From CAYFVU01 sp964594775 (GTDB lineage: Bacteria; Spirochaetota; Spirochaetia; DSM-16054; Sediminispirochaetaceae), in NCBI GenBank assembly GCA_964594775.1, contig CAZQNO010000009.1:1-64000 (forward strand): DNA of 64,000 bases, in the 5' to 3' direction. The position numbers were made by a program, and so were the translations under genes. The notes under the pieces are model-generated. The model saw only the letters and a list, made by a program, of their open reading frames with translations. It did no database searches and had not been told where the DNA came from. Shown in pieces: positions 51,578-59,089 of the stretch (its first letter is position 1; every line of letters starts with the position of its first letter).

Positions 51578-51993
51578 ACAGCAATTCCATTGATTGCAAT
51601 TTCACGACTACCATTCTCTCGGAGTCGAAATACGAGAGAAATGCGGTTGAGGGGCAGGAGTTCTTCCATCTTTTCGGCCCATTCTATGGCGCTGATTCCC
51701 TCGCCGTAGAGATACTCTTCTATGCCCAGCAGGCGGAATTCCTCCGGCGAATCTATTCGGTAAAAATCCATGTGAAAAAGCTCGAGTCTTCCCCGGTATT
51801 CGGATATGAGGGTGTAGCTGGGACTGGTTATCTCCTCCGGAATATCGAGGGCTTTTGCAATGCCTTTGACCAAGGCGGTTTTACCGCAGCCGAGGGGCCC
51901 CTGCAGGGCTATCACCGCTCCGGCCTGGAGCCTGCCGCCGATCTCTTCTCCTAAACGAATCGTATCTTCAAAGCTCTCCGACAGGCGAAGCAT
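51574..51993 (-). CDS. tsaE: tRNA threonylcarbamoyladenosine biosynthesis ATPase TsaE
   Basis: A 139-residue P-loop protein. Walker A is GPLGCGKTALVKG, preceded by GEEIGGRLQAGAVIALQ, and followed by EITSPSYTLISEYRG, the conserved threonine/serine segment, and HMDFYRID. It drives the TsaB-TsaD complex with ATP. The start codon shares one base with the stop of the upstream 88-residue gene (TGATG). Confidence 0.95.
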   Translation of the reverse strand: MLRLSESFEDTIRLGEEIGGRLQAGAVIALQGPLGCGKTALVKGIAKALDIPEEITSPSYTLISEYRGRLELFHMDFYRIDSPEEFRLLGIEEYLYGEGISAIEWAEKMEELLPLNRISLVFRLRENGSREIAINGIAV

Positions 51994-52259
51994 CAGCGCA
52001 GTATTCCCCGCTTGTCGAGATTGCGAATGTGATCGGTCAGCAGTTTACGCGCCGGAAGGAGGGGGTAGTTGAGTTCATCGAGGAAGTTCAACTGGATATC
52101 CACCGCTCCGGTGGCAGAGCGTTCTAAAACGAATTCGATCTTTTTTTCTTCGGGTATCTTCTTTTGACCGAACTCGAGTACCGCCATTGCGCTGTACTCG
52201 TTTCGATAGTGCAGCGGGATGTCCTTTTTTACGATATCACGTAACTCGATGATCTTCAT
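51993..52259 (-). CDS. Small conserved-looking protein of unknown function upstream of tsaE
   Basis: An 88-residue protein with no signal sequence or cysteine motif. It has two probable strands (SAMAVLEFGQKKIPEEKKIEFVL is cut by prolines) and a C-terminal helix (LPARKLLTDHIRNLDKRGIL). I do not recognise a family. It is the first gene of a four-gene unit with tsaE, tsaB and the HD-GYP gene, all overlapping by one to four bases. Its promoter is strong and ends six bases before the ATG, with no Shine-Dalgarno: a leaderless candidate. Confidence 0.72.
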   Translation of the reverse strand: MKIIELRDIVKKDIPLHYRNEYSAMAVLEFGQKKIPEEKKIEFVLERSATGAVDIQLNFLDELNYPLLPARKLLTDHIRNLDKRGILR

Positions 52260-52265
52260 ATATTA

Positions 52266-52294
52266 ACTGTAGGTGATATGAGTGGGCGGGTCAA
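52266..52294 (-). promoter_or_regulatory. Promoter of the small gene-tsaE-tsaB-HD-GYP operon
   Basis: Minus strand TTGACC (52294-52289), 17-base spacer, TACAGT (52271-52266), then six bases to the ATG at 52259. Both hexamers and the spacer are near consensus; the start point should fall at or one base from the ATG. Confidence 0.72.
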
Positions 52295-52312
52295 TATGAG
52301 GAATAACTATTG

Positions 52313-53422
52313 TCATAATCTGGGAGATCTCGTTTCTCGTCTATTATCGAAGGTGTATACATACTCGTTTATCTGGTTAAGGTTGTGCCGGGAGACGCGG
52401 GTAAACATGACATGCATGATTCCCCCCCTCGGTTCGGCCTTGCGCATTCTGCGGATTTTTCCCAAGACAATGACCTTTTGTCCCTTCACCGTTTCGAACT
52501 CGACTTTTATCAGTTCCCCGCCGACGAGGGGACGTGTGCTGCGAATGGAACAGCCGCCGGCGGAAACCTCCAAGATGGTTCCAAGGGTTCCCCTGCGGGT
52601 TTCTACCATCGCCTTTTTTGTGGCGCTTTTGCCGACTCCGGATTTTATGAGCGTAATGGGATAATAGTAGCAGGGCCGCTCGAGCTCTCTGCGGCGGTAG
52701 CGTCTCTGCTGTGCTTCCTTTATGGAAGTCGAGTGTTGGACGAAGAGGCTCGTGCTTCCCTTTACCACGTTGTAGCCGAGGACCTTCGTGGAAAAGGAGA
52801 AGCCTTGACCGTTGCTTCTCCAAAAGAAAATAGTCGCCTTGGTCCATTTCTTCCATCTCACCTGGTCGCCCCGCTGGTCTGTGGGAATCTGCAGGCCCAA
52901 ACTCTTCTGAAGGTTGCTGGTGACCCTGGATTGGTAGCGCACACCGGCGACCGCTATGGAGAGGTTCTGACCGAGACGAAGGGTACGGGTGGAGCCGGGG
53001 GGTTTTACCCCCTTGGTGCTGCGCTCGATTTTCTGTTTGATTCTGTACAGGCTGAGCTTTTGGGCCTCCTTCTCCTGCTCGGTCATCTGACTCTCTTCTA
53101 TCGAGTTGATGGCTCTCTTGAGGGCGGAGTCGAGAATGCCGGAATTCGCCAGAAGCTGATAGGGTTTCTGAATCCGGTAGCGCCGGTAAATGGCTTCGAG
53201 GTGGTTTATCTCTCCCTTACTGAGGCCCCTGCCGCCGGCGACCTTTCTAAACTTGCGTTTGCTGAATTTTACCGGCCCCCCGCTGCCGCTCCTGCCCGAT
53301 GAACTTCGTCCGGCGACGATGAGCATGAGGATGAAGATAAAGAGGATTGAAATTCCCACGATAATCGAAGTGGTGTTGCTCTTGGCAAGGGTCGGCATGG
53401 CCTGAAGAAGGATGACGTGCAC
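52313..53422 (-). CDS. Membrane-anchored PilZ-domain protein of the flagellar locus
   Basis: A 369-residue protein. One transmembrane helix lies at residues 18-37 (TSIIVGISILFIFILMLIVA). A helical, basic region follows (50-140), then a beta-rich domain (145-235) and a PilZ domain (238-350). The cyclic di-GMP motif RxxxR appears as RRYRRRELER (240-249); the second motif, normally D/N-x-S-x-x-G, is E285-V-S-A-G-G290. Such proteins act as flagellar brakes or as c-di-GMP effectors; glutamate in place of Asp/Asn may alter binding. The start is GTG at 53422, right after the TAA of the preceding gene, with AAGGAGA in that gene's end. Last gene of the fliD unit. Confidence 0.85.
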   Translation of the reverse strand: MHVILLQAMPTLAKSNTTSIIVGISILFIFILMLIVAGRSSSGRSGSGGPVKFSKRKFRKVAGGRGLSKGEINHLEAIYRRYRIQKPYQLLANSGILDSALKRAINSIEESQMTEQEKEAQKLSLYRIKQKIERSTKGVKPPGSTRTLRLGQNLSIAVAGVRYQSRVTSNLQKSLGLQIPTDQRGDQVRWKKWTKATIFFWRSNGQGFSFSTKVLGYNVVKGSTSLFVQHSTSIKEAQQRRYRRRELERPCYYYPITLIKSGVGKSATKKAMVETRRGTLGTILEVSAGGCSIRSTRPLVGGELIKVEFETVKGQKVIVLGKIRRMRKAEPRGGIMHVMFTRVSRHNLNQINEYVYTFDNRRETRSPRL

Positions 53423-54337
53423 TTAACTCTCCTTGGGTGCTTCCTTCACCGTCGCTTCTATTGCCCCGATGTAGGCGTTGAGTTTTTCCGTTCTCGGGAC
53501 CACCTCGTACTCGATAAGATCGCCGATGAGAACCGAATCCTGAGAGTCGAAGGCCTCTAAGAGTTCGCGCAGAATGCCATTGAACTCCTCGTAGAAGGCA
53601 TCGAAGCGCTGATGCTCGACGGTAATGTCCGAGAAGTCGAGAAGTTTCTGTTCCTTGAGGATATGGTTTATCCGGATCAGTTTGTCGGAGAATTCGGTAA
53701 ACTCGATGACAAAACCCATTGCCGTCTCGTCTTTCCCCGTCTGAAGGAGGACCGGTACCTCCAACAACTGCGGAACAAGGGTGTTTAGGCCCGCGGCGGC
53801 GCTCTTCAACTCTTCGAAGGGATGGGTTGCCTCACGGATCCTCCCTTCGAGTATGAGGGAGAGATTCTTGCAAAAGGAGAGAAGCTGCTGAACCTGCGGC
53901 TTCATGTCTGCCTTTTCGACACCGGATGCCTGCAGGAGGAATAGGAGCCGGGCACCATAGCCTTCCGCGCCGAGGAGGGCATCGAGATTGGCAGCGACGA
54001 AACCGTGTTCCTCCTTCAGCTGTCTAAGAATTTCCCCGTTTCCCGAGGCTATCGAACGTTGAAGGAGGGCTATGTACTGATATACCGTATGGAGATTCAC
54101 CACGTACTGCTGCGGTCCCGAAAGGATCGTAAGGTCGAGAACTTCCGTCTCGTCTACGCTGCTGCTCTCCCAAGCGGCACTATCGTACAGATCGAGGCTC
54201 TCACCGTTTTTTTCTATCGAAGAGACGAGAAAACCGGAATCTCCGAGCCAGGAGCGAATACCGAGGAGGACTTCGCCGAGGGTCTTTTCCTCTTCCAGAG
54301 TAAAATCGATCTTCTTCTCGTTTATTCGTATCTCCAC
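53423..54337 (-). CDS. Unknown protein in the fliD operon
   Basis: A 304-residue soluble protein with no signal sequence. Residues 1-75 have a ubiquitin-like beta-rich look (MEIRINEKKIDFTLEEEKTL, ending in EVLDLTILSG), the rest is mostly helical with leucine-rich heptads (ALLQRSIASGNGEIL, LRELLEAFDSQD). I have no family name. It lies 36 bases after fliD and abuts the PilZ gene directly, so it is co-transcribed with both. The operon position is where fliS, the flagellin chaperone, sits in many bacteria; no FliS-like sequence is visible, but a chaperone or assembly role is a reasonable hypothesis. Confidence 0.72.
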   Translation of the reverse strand: MEIRINEKKIDFTLEEEKTLGEVLLGIRSWLGDSGFLVSSIEKNGESLDLYDSAAWESSSVDETEVLDLTILSGPQQYVVNLHTVYQYIALLQRSIASGNGEILRQLKEEHGFVAANLDALLGAEGYGARLLFLLQASGVEKADMKPQVQQLLSFCKNLSLILEGRIREATHPFEELKSAAAGLNTLVPQLLEVPVLLQTGKDETAMGFVIEFTEFSDKLIRINHILKEQKLLDFSDITVEHQRFDAFYEEFNGILRELLEAFDSQDSVLIGDLIEYEVVPRTEKLNAYIGAIEATVKEAPKES

Positions 54338-54373
54338 CTGCTGCTCACCTCCGTCTCTTTAGTTCACCGAAGC

Positions 54374-56374
54374 TCACTGTCCGCTGTTCTGCAGATTGAA
54401 ATTTTCTATGGCCTGCTGACTCTTTTCCATCTGACCGAGACTGCTCTCCATTTGCCCGTACTTACGTTTGAGGTCTTGTTCCTTCCGCTCCAACTGGTCT
54501 TTGAAATCGTCAATATCCTCGTCGGTTTCGGAAATACGATTATCCAAGCCGGAGAGCCGCGTGGCGATTATTCCTCCGGTTCGTGTATAGGTCCGCACGT
54601 ACCGATTCATCTCGAAAGCCAGTCCCGAGTCTACCACGAGATCCCCGTCCGAGTCTCGTCCGAACAATTCCTTTACCTCCGGAAGCCGATTTTCCAGTAC
54701 GGAATCGAGTTTGGATTCGTCGAGTTCGAGATATCCCCTCAGCCTGCTCCTGGTTACCCCGCCGCCGAAGCCGGCGGCGTTGGTTGAAATTCCCATCTGG
54801 GCGAGCATGGAGAGTTCCCGTCCCGCAGCGGTCTGGTAGGGGGCCGATACAATGCGCTGCAGACGGTCCTTCATGTGCATGAAGGTGGTTTCTCCTTGAA
54901 AAAGCCCGAGCTTTTCACGAGCCGCCTCCTTCTCGTCTTCCTCGAAGTAGGAGATCTCTTCAATAACCGATTCCTGATTACTGGTGAGAATGTTGATCTC
55001 CGTCAAGCTACGGTTGTAATTGGCGATAAAGCTGTAGAGACTGTTTTTTACCGATTCTAAATCCGGTTCTATGCTCAGCTCGATGGTCCTGTCGGATTCC
55101 TGCTTCGGCTGCAGAACCACACCGGGAATGAGATCGTCTATCTCGTTGCTCGGCCGCTGCACGACAACACCGTTTACCTCCAGGCGGGCATCGGCGGCCC
55201 TGGAACCGGGATTAACCGGAGTAAAATCGCCTCGTGCCTCAGGATCTACGACCTCGACGGAAGAGAGGGATATCCTCCTGTGAGTGTTGTCATTTTCTAT
55301 GTCGATCGATCGTACCGCGCCGCCGGCCTGGTCGGCGGTAAGGGTGATAGTCTGCGTCTCCCGGCTGTCGGAGAGGGCAGGGAGAGGCTTTGAGCCGTTT
55401 ATCCTGAGGATCTCGAGGTCATCCACCCGCAGCGGCGGCGGCGGGGTTTCCCATTCGGGAAGGTCGACCCTGCTGGGCTCGTTCTCCACGCGGACTCCTT
55501 CGAGCTCGACGCCCTCCGGCGGCGGGACAGACGGTCCCGGGGGAGGGGAGGGTGGAACGTATGCATCTTCGGAGAGATTTTCAATGCGCACATCGAAGCG
55601 GAGCTGCAGAGATCCTTCGAGCTGCACCGGCGGAGAGATGTTCAGTGATGCCGAGCCGCGCGGCTCAACGGTGAGCAGTCCGTCGCTAACGGAAAAGGCG
55701 CGGGATTCTGTGGCAGAGACATTCTCCGCCGCCGGGGTGATGCTGCGTTCCTTAGAAATATTTTTCTTTAAAATGCCCGCGTCCGTGGCAAAGCCGGTGG
55801 AGTCCTCAAGAAAGGAGAGGGTGTTTTCCTTGCCCGTATCTCCGCCCTCGAAGACGATGATGCTGCTGTTCGGCGTGTTGCGTACCGTTCTGGCCATCAC
55901 CAGACCCTTCCCCTTTTTTTTGATCGCTTCTGCAAAGTCTTCGAGATCTCCCCCCTTAAAGGAAAAGCTTACTTCCCTGTCTCCGAGAGAGAAGCCGTAG
56001 GTTCCGGCGGGCACCTGATAGTCTCTGGGGAGGGACTTTGACTGAAAGACGTCCCTCTTGGCCGTTTGGAGGACCTTTATCGACTCTATGCTCTCCTTTG
56101 CGTTTCGGTCTACCGTTGCGGTGAGGATGGAGGAGTCGGAGGAGTCGGCGATGTAGTTCTGAAAGGGATTTTCGAAACCGTAGAGGGAATTCGAACTGTC
56201 GGCGAGATTGCTGAGGCGCTGGTTGACCGTAGTCCAGGCCTTCTTCTGCTCGGCATACTCGTCCTTGCGGTCCTCCATGCGGTTGAGGGGGACGCGTTCG
56301 GCGTTCATGATCGCGTCGATGAGTTTATCGGTTTGGTATTTGCTGCTGACACCGGGGATGCTAATATCCGACAT
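54374..56374 (-). CDS. fliD: Flagellar filament cap protein FliD
   Basis: A 666-residue filament cap. The N-terminus (SDISIPGVSSKYQTDKLIDA, then IMNAERVPLNRMEDRKDEY) and C-terminus (LSGLDNRISETDEDIDDFKDQLERKEQDL followed by an end rich in Gln) are the conserved coiled-coil D0/D1 parts. The central domains show the FliD pattern KVLQTAKRDVFQSKSL. A proline-rich insert (273-286, then PPPPL at 311-315) interrupts the middle, between two beta-rich parts; it is not part of the usual domain. FliD helps flagellin polymerise at the tip, here inside the periplasm. It follows flaG by 69 bases with a small AGGCTTG/CAAGCCT dyad between. Confidence 0.93.
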   Translation of the reverse strand: MSDISIPGVSSKYQTDKLIDAIMNAERVPLNRMEDRKDEYAEQKKAWTTVNQRLSNLADSSNSLYGFENPFQNYIADSSDSSILTATVDRNAKESIESIKVLQTAKRDVFQSKSLPRDYQVPAGTYGFSLGDREVSFSFKGGDLEDFAEAIKKKGKGLVMARTVRNTPNSSIIVFEGGDTGKENTLSFLEDSTGFATDAGILKKNISKERSITPAAENVSATESRAFSVSDGLLTVEPRGSASLNISPPVQLEGSLQLRFDVRIENLSEDAYVPPSPPPGPSVPPPEGVELEGVRVENEPSRVDLPEWETPPPPLRVDDLEILRINGSKPLPALSDSRETQTITLTADQAGGAVRSIDIENDNTHRRISLSSVEVVDPEARGDFTPVNPGSRAADARLEVNGVVVQRPSNEIDDLIPGVVLQPKQESDRTIELSIEPDLESVKNSLYSFIANYNRSLTEINILTSNQESVIEEISYFEEDEKEAAREKLGLFQGETTFMHMKDRLQRIVSAPYQTAAGRELSMLAQMGISTNAAGFGGGVTRSRLRGYLELDESKLDSVLENRLPEVKELFGRDSDGDLVVDSGLAFEMNRYVRTYTRTGGIIATRLSGLDNRISETDEDIDDFKDQLERKEQDLKRKYGQMESSLGQMEKSQQAIENFNLQNSGQ

Positions 56375-56443
56375 ACGATCACACTCCCCGTTTAGGCTCT
56401 AGGGAGAAGGCTTGAAGAGAGTGCCTGACCAAGCCTCCTCGTC

Positions 56444-56848
56444 CTAGATTTCTTCATCGATAAGAAGTCCCATGACCTCCTGCATGCGTTCATGGAGCCT
56501 CTGAAGAGCCTCAGGGGGAATCTCCTTTATTACTTTATCGGTATCGCGGTCAAGCACCTTGACAACCACCTGCTGGAGCTGTCGGTTGACGCTGAACTTG
56601 AGTTTTCGATTAAACAGGTTGGTAAACCGAAGGATGTCGCCGAGGTACTTCTCGGGGTCCGTCGAGGAACCTTGGCTCTTCAATTTAGCCTGTGCCTCTT
56701 CCGCCGCGGCCTTTGCCTGTTTCTGCACCGTTTTTTTCTGCACGGCGAGTGCTTCTGCGGCGGAAATTTTCTGTGTCGGTTTTTTGCTCGATACCGGTGT
56801 ATACCGTCGTATCGAACTGCTGCCGTATGTCGATATGTTTAATTCCAT
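56444..56848 (-). CDS. flaG: FlaG-family flagellar protein
   Basis: A 134-residue protein. The C-terminal FlaG domain is clear: KLKFSVNRQLQQVVVKVLDR, then TDKVIKEIPPEALQRLHERM. The N-terminal part (1-70) is polar with lysine/alanine-rich helices. FlaG affects filament length in other bacteria, possibly as a negative regulator of polymerisation. The start at 56848 is preferred over upstream in-frame codons that lie in a strong terminator. It is 15 bases after that terminator's T-run, so read-through or a separate start is needed for expression together with fliD. Confidence 0.9.
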   Translation of the reverse strand: MELNISTYGSSSIRRYTPVSSKKPTQKISAAEALAVQKKTVQKQAKAAAEEAQAKLKSQGSSTDPEKYLGDILRFTNLFNRKLKFSVNRQLQQVVVKVLDRDTDKVIKEIPPEALQRLHERMQEVMGLLIDEEI

Positions 56849-56863
56849 AGTACACCTGCCTGG

Positions 56864-56898
56864 AAAAAAAGCGGAGGAGGGGCGCCGGCCCCCTCCGC
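56864..56898 (-). terminator. Strong intrinsic terminator between flagellin and flaG
   Basis: On the minus strand a GC-rich stem with arms GCGGAGG/CCTCCGC-type (56871-56898, interior GGGGC/GCCCC) is followed directly by seven T residues (56870-56864). A second dyad GATGAGA/TCTCATC (56909-56935) lies before it. It should end most flagellin transcripts 55 bases after the stop codon, limiting flaG-fliD expression relative to flagellin. Confidence 0.88.
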
Positions 56899-56952
56899 GT
56901 CGTTGAGGATGAGACAACGTCCAGTGATCTCATCCCGCCTTTTTGACGAACC

Positions 56953-57798
56953 TTAGAGCAACTGCAGAACAGCCTGCGACTTGGTGTTGGCCTGGGCCAA
57001 CATCGCGGTGCTGGACTGAGTGAGGATCTGGTTCTTCATATAGCCTACCATTTCGGCGGCCATGTCGACATCCCTAATCCTCGACTCGGCAGCGGTAAGG
57101 TTCTCCGCTGCGACGGCGACGCCATGCGAAGCCATCTCGAAACGGTTCTGGTACGCACCGAGATCGGCGCGCTGCCGGGAAACCTGTGTAAGAGCGCTGT
57201 CCAACGAACCAATGGCCATGTTGGCAGCTTCAGGGGTGGAGATGGAAATGGTATCCGTCTCACCCTGGGCTCCCTGCAATCCGAGTGCCGTTGCCGTCAT
57301 GGTTCCGATGTAGACTCTCTCGCTCTGGTCCATGTTCGCGCCCACCTGGAATTGCATAACCCTTTCTGAGTCACGGGAAAAGCTTCCGGTAAGCATGTTC
57401 ATGCCGTTGAACTGCGCGTGAGAGGCGATCCGGTTGACCTCGTCTACCAGTTGGGAGACTTCGACCTGGATCTGCATACGGTCCTCGTCGGAATAAATTC
57501 CGTTTGCGGACTGTACGGAAAGCTCTCTGAGCCGGTGGAGAATATCCTGCGTTTCCTGAAGATATCCTTCCGTTGCCTGAATGAAGGAAACACCGTTTTG
57601 GATGTTTCTTTCGGCCTGATTAAGGCCCCTGATCTGGCTGCGAAGCTTTTCCGAGACCGCGAGTCCCGACGCATCATCGCCTGCCCTGTTTATTCTCATG
57701 CCTGAGCTAAGCTTCTCGATGTTGGTTTCCAGGGCTGAGTTCCGTACGCCGAGCTGACGGCTGGCATACAAAGCACTCATGTTGTGATTAATAATCAT
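56953..57798 (-). CDS. flaB: Flagellin, FlaB-type core protein (second copy)
   Basis: A 281-residue flagellin. Conserved ends: MIINHNMSALYASRQLGVRN at the N-terminus and ESRIRDVDMAAEMVGYMKNQ, then ILTQSSTAMLAQANTKSQAVLQLL at the C-terminus, which form the D0/D1 coiled coils. The region between (about 140-200) is short and there is no surface-exposed hypervariable domain, as in spirochaete periplasmic filaments. Differs from the neighbouring flagellin mainly at 135-185. Its leader has a hairpin and a Shine-Dalgarno that both contain GGA motifs. A strong terminator follows. Separated from the other flagellin by 215 bases, so both may share a transcript in part. Confidence 0.96.
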   Translation of the reverse strand: MIINHNMSALYASRQLGVRNSALETNIEKLSSGMRINRAGDDASGLAVSEKLRSQIRGLNQAERNIQNGVSFIQATEGYLQETQDILHRLRELSVQSANGIYSDEDRMQIQVEVSQLVDEVNRIASHAQFNGMNMLTGSFSRDSERVMQFQVGANMDQSERVYIGTMTATALGLQGAQGETDTISISTPEAANMAIGSLDSALTQVSRQRADLGAYQNRFEMASHGVAVAAENLTAAESRIRDVDMAAEMVGYMKNQILTQSSTAMLAQANTKSQAVLQLL

Positions 57799-57800
57799 AT

Positions 57801-57840
57801 AACCCTCCTTGATTTCTCACTAGGAGCAATCCTTGCTCCT
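57801..57840 (-). promoter_or_regulatory. CsrA-binding-like leader of the second flagellin
   Basis: On the minus strand AGGAGCAA (57840-57833), GGA, TTGCTCCT (57829-57822) is a perfect eight-base stem whose loop region reads AAGGATT, containing an ANGGA motif. Nine or so bases later the Shine-Dalgarno AAGGAGGGTT (57810-57801) contains another AAGGA. Two sites, one in a hairpin and one on the ribosome site, is the layout known for CsrA control of flagellin in Bacillus and reported in Borrelia. Confidence 0.6.
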
Positions 57841-57912
57841 GTTCACATATCCGGTGGAGATCGGACGGCCGTGTGCGCCCCGTGCCGATTAGTTCCACAT
57901 TGTAGGGAGAAA

Positions 57913-57937
57913 GTTCCGACCCTTAACGGGCCGGAAC
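57913..57937 (-). repeat. Hairpin between the two flagellin genes
   Basis: GTTCCG (57913-57918) with CGGAAC (57932-57937), extended by CCC/GGG inside with a mismatch. On the minus strand it is followed by a short pyrimidine run (CTTTCT), so it may act as a weak terminator or attenuator after the first flagellin gene. No convincing promoter for the second flagellin was seen; TACAAT (minus, near 57901) is a candidate -10. Confidence 0.5.
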
Positions 57938-58013
57938 ATCCCCTTACATCGATACGCTCACATAGGAGGGTACGTTTTCAAAGAACAACAGTCTCCACTA
58001 TAAATATAGCGCG

Positions 58014-58874
58014 CTATCCGAACAGTTGCAAGACCGTTTGTGTCTTTGTGTTGGCCTGGGCCAGCATGGCGGTTCCCGACTGTACGAGGATCTGGTTTTT
58101 CGTGTACTCAACCATCTCTCTGGCCATGTCTACGTCGCGAATCCGTGATTCGGCGGCCTGCAGGTTTTCCGCGGCCACATCGATCCCGCGAACCGCATGA
58201 TCGAGCCGGTTCTGGTAGGCGCCGAGGTCCGCTCTCTGCTTGTTGATCTTCTTCAGAGCCGCGTCGAGGGTGCCGATCGCCCGGTTGGCTTCCTCCGGAG
58301 TCTCAATGGTGATAATGTCGTTGGTCGCGCCCTGCTTGAGGGCGAGAGCCTCTGAAGTCATGGTGCCGATGTAGACTCGTTCGCGCTGGTCCATGTTGGC
58401 GCCGATGTGAAACCACATAGATGCGGTAACGCTGTTCTCTCCCGTTTCATTTGCAAAACGGCCGGTAAGCATGTTCATGCCGTTGAACTGAGCGTGGCTG
58501 GCGATCCTGTCCACTTCGTCGACGAGCTGGCTGACCTCGACCTGGATCTGCATTCTGTCTTCGTCGGAATAGATGCCGTTTGCCGCCTGGACGGCCAGTT
58601 CCCGCATTCTGTGCAGAATATCCTGACTCTCCTGCAGATAGCCTTCCGTGCTCTGGATGAAGGAGATACCGTTTGCCGCGTTTCTCGATGCCTGGTTGAG
58701 TCCGCCGATCTGGGAGCGCATCTTTTCCGATACGGCCAATCCGGAGGCATCGTCGCCCGCGCGGTTGATGCGCAGACCCGAGGACAGTTTCTCGATGTTC
58801 CTCTGTACCTCGTTGTTGGTGACTTTCAGCTTGTTGTGCGCGAATATCGCACTCATGTTGTGATTGATAATCAT
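58014..58874 (-). CDS. flaB: Flagellin, FlaB-type core protein (first copy)
   Basis: A 286-residue flagellin with MIINHNMSAIFAHNKLKVTN at the N-terminus and AESRIRDVDMAREMVEYTKN, then QILVQSGTAMLAQANTKTQT at the C-terminus. The conserved RINRAGDDASGLAVSEKMRS is complete. It has the same short central part as the second copy, with a few additional residues (FANETGENSVTASMWFHIG). It has the long leader: a sigma-28-like promoter lies at 59090-59117, giving about 210 bases before the ATG, with a 33-codon frame and two hairpins in between. AAGGAGG ribosome site. Paralogous core flagellins can mix in one periplasmic filament. Confidence 0.96.
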   Translation of the reverse strand: MIINHNMSAIFAHNKLKVTNNEVQRNIEKLSSGLRINRAGDDASGLAVSEKMRSQIGGLNQASRNAANGISFIQSTEGYLQESQDILHRMRELAVQAANGIYSDEDRMQIQVEVSQLVDEVDRIASHAQFNGMNMLTGRFANETGENSVTASMWFHIGANMDQRERVYIGTMTSEALALKQGATNDIITIETPEEANRAIGTLDAALKKINKQRADLGAYQNRLDHAVRGIDVAAENLQAAESRIRDVDMAREMVEYTKNQILVQSGTAMLAQANTKTQTVLQLFG

Positions 58875-58879
58875 GAATT

Positions 58880-58913
58880 CCTCCTTGAATTCGTATGGAG
58901 CTTCCCTGCTCCA
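58880..58913 (-). promoter_or_regulatory. CsrA-binding-like leader of the first flagellin
   Basis: On the minus strand TGGAGC (58913-58908), loop AGGGAA, GCTCCA (58901-58896): the loop contains AGGGA, an ANGGA motif in the single-stranded position preferred by CsrA. The Shine-Dalgarno AAGGAGG (58886-58880) holds a second motif nine bases further. A separate strong hairpin, ACGGGA/TCCCGT with an inner CTTCG/CGAAG, lies upstream at 58923-58950. Confidence 0.62.
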
Positions 58914-58985
58914 CTTTATCTCACGGGACTCTTCGACGAAGCTTTCCCGTACTGCATCAGCATCGGCGGCAGGAGCGAAGAAAAA

Positions 58986-59087
58986 TTACTTTTTTCTCAG
59001 CAATCCTAAAGTTTCGCCGATATTCATACTAAAGGGGTAGAAGCGGCTCTTAGCCTTGTTTTCCGCGGATGCTTCTTCCTCATTCAT
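58986..59087 (-). CDS. Putative 33-codon leader peptide of the flagellin transcript
   Basis: ATG at 59087 to TAA at 58986, on the flagellin strand. It begins MNEEEASAENKARSRFYPFS and goes on with MNIGETLGLLRKK. No Shine-Dalgarno precedes it, but a sigma-28-like promoter ends two bases before the ATG, so the message would be leaderless or nearly so. It may be a real peptide, a uORF controlling flagellin, or a chance frame; coding status is unproven. The remaining 111 bases to the flagellin ATG contain the two hairpins noted separately. Confidence 0.4.
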   Translation of the reverse strand: MNEEEASAENKAKSRFYPFSMNIGETLGLLRKK

Positions 59088-59089
59088 AA

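Noticed and set aside
52385..53302. Plus-strand frame of 305 codons opposite the PilZ gene
   Set aside because: No homology, no start signals; the minus-strand protein has a membrane helix and PilZ motifs.
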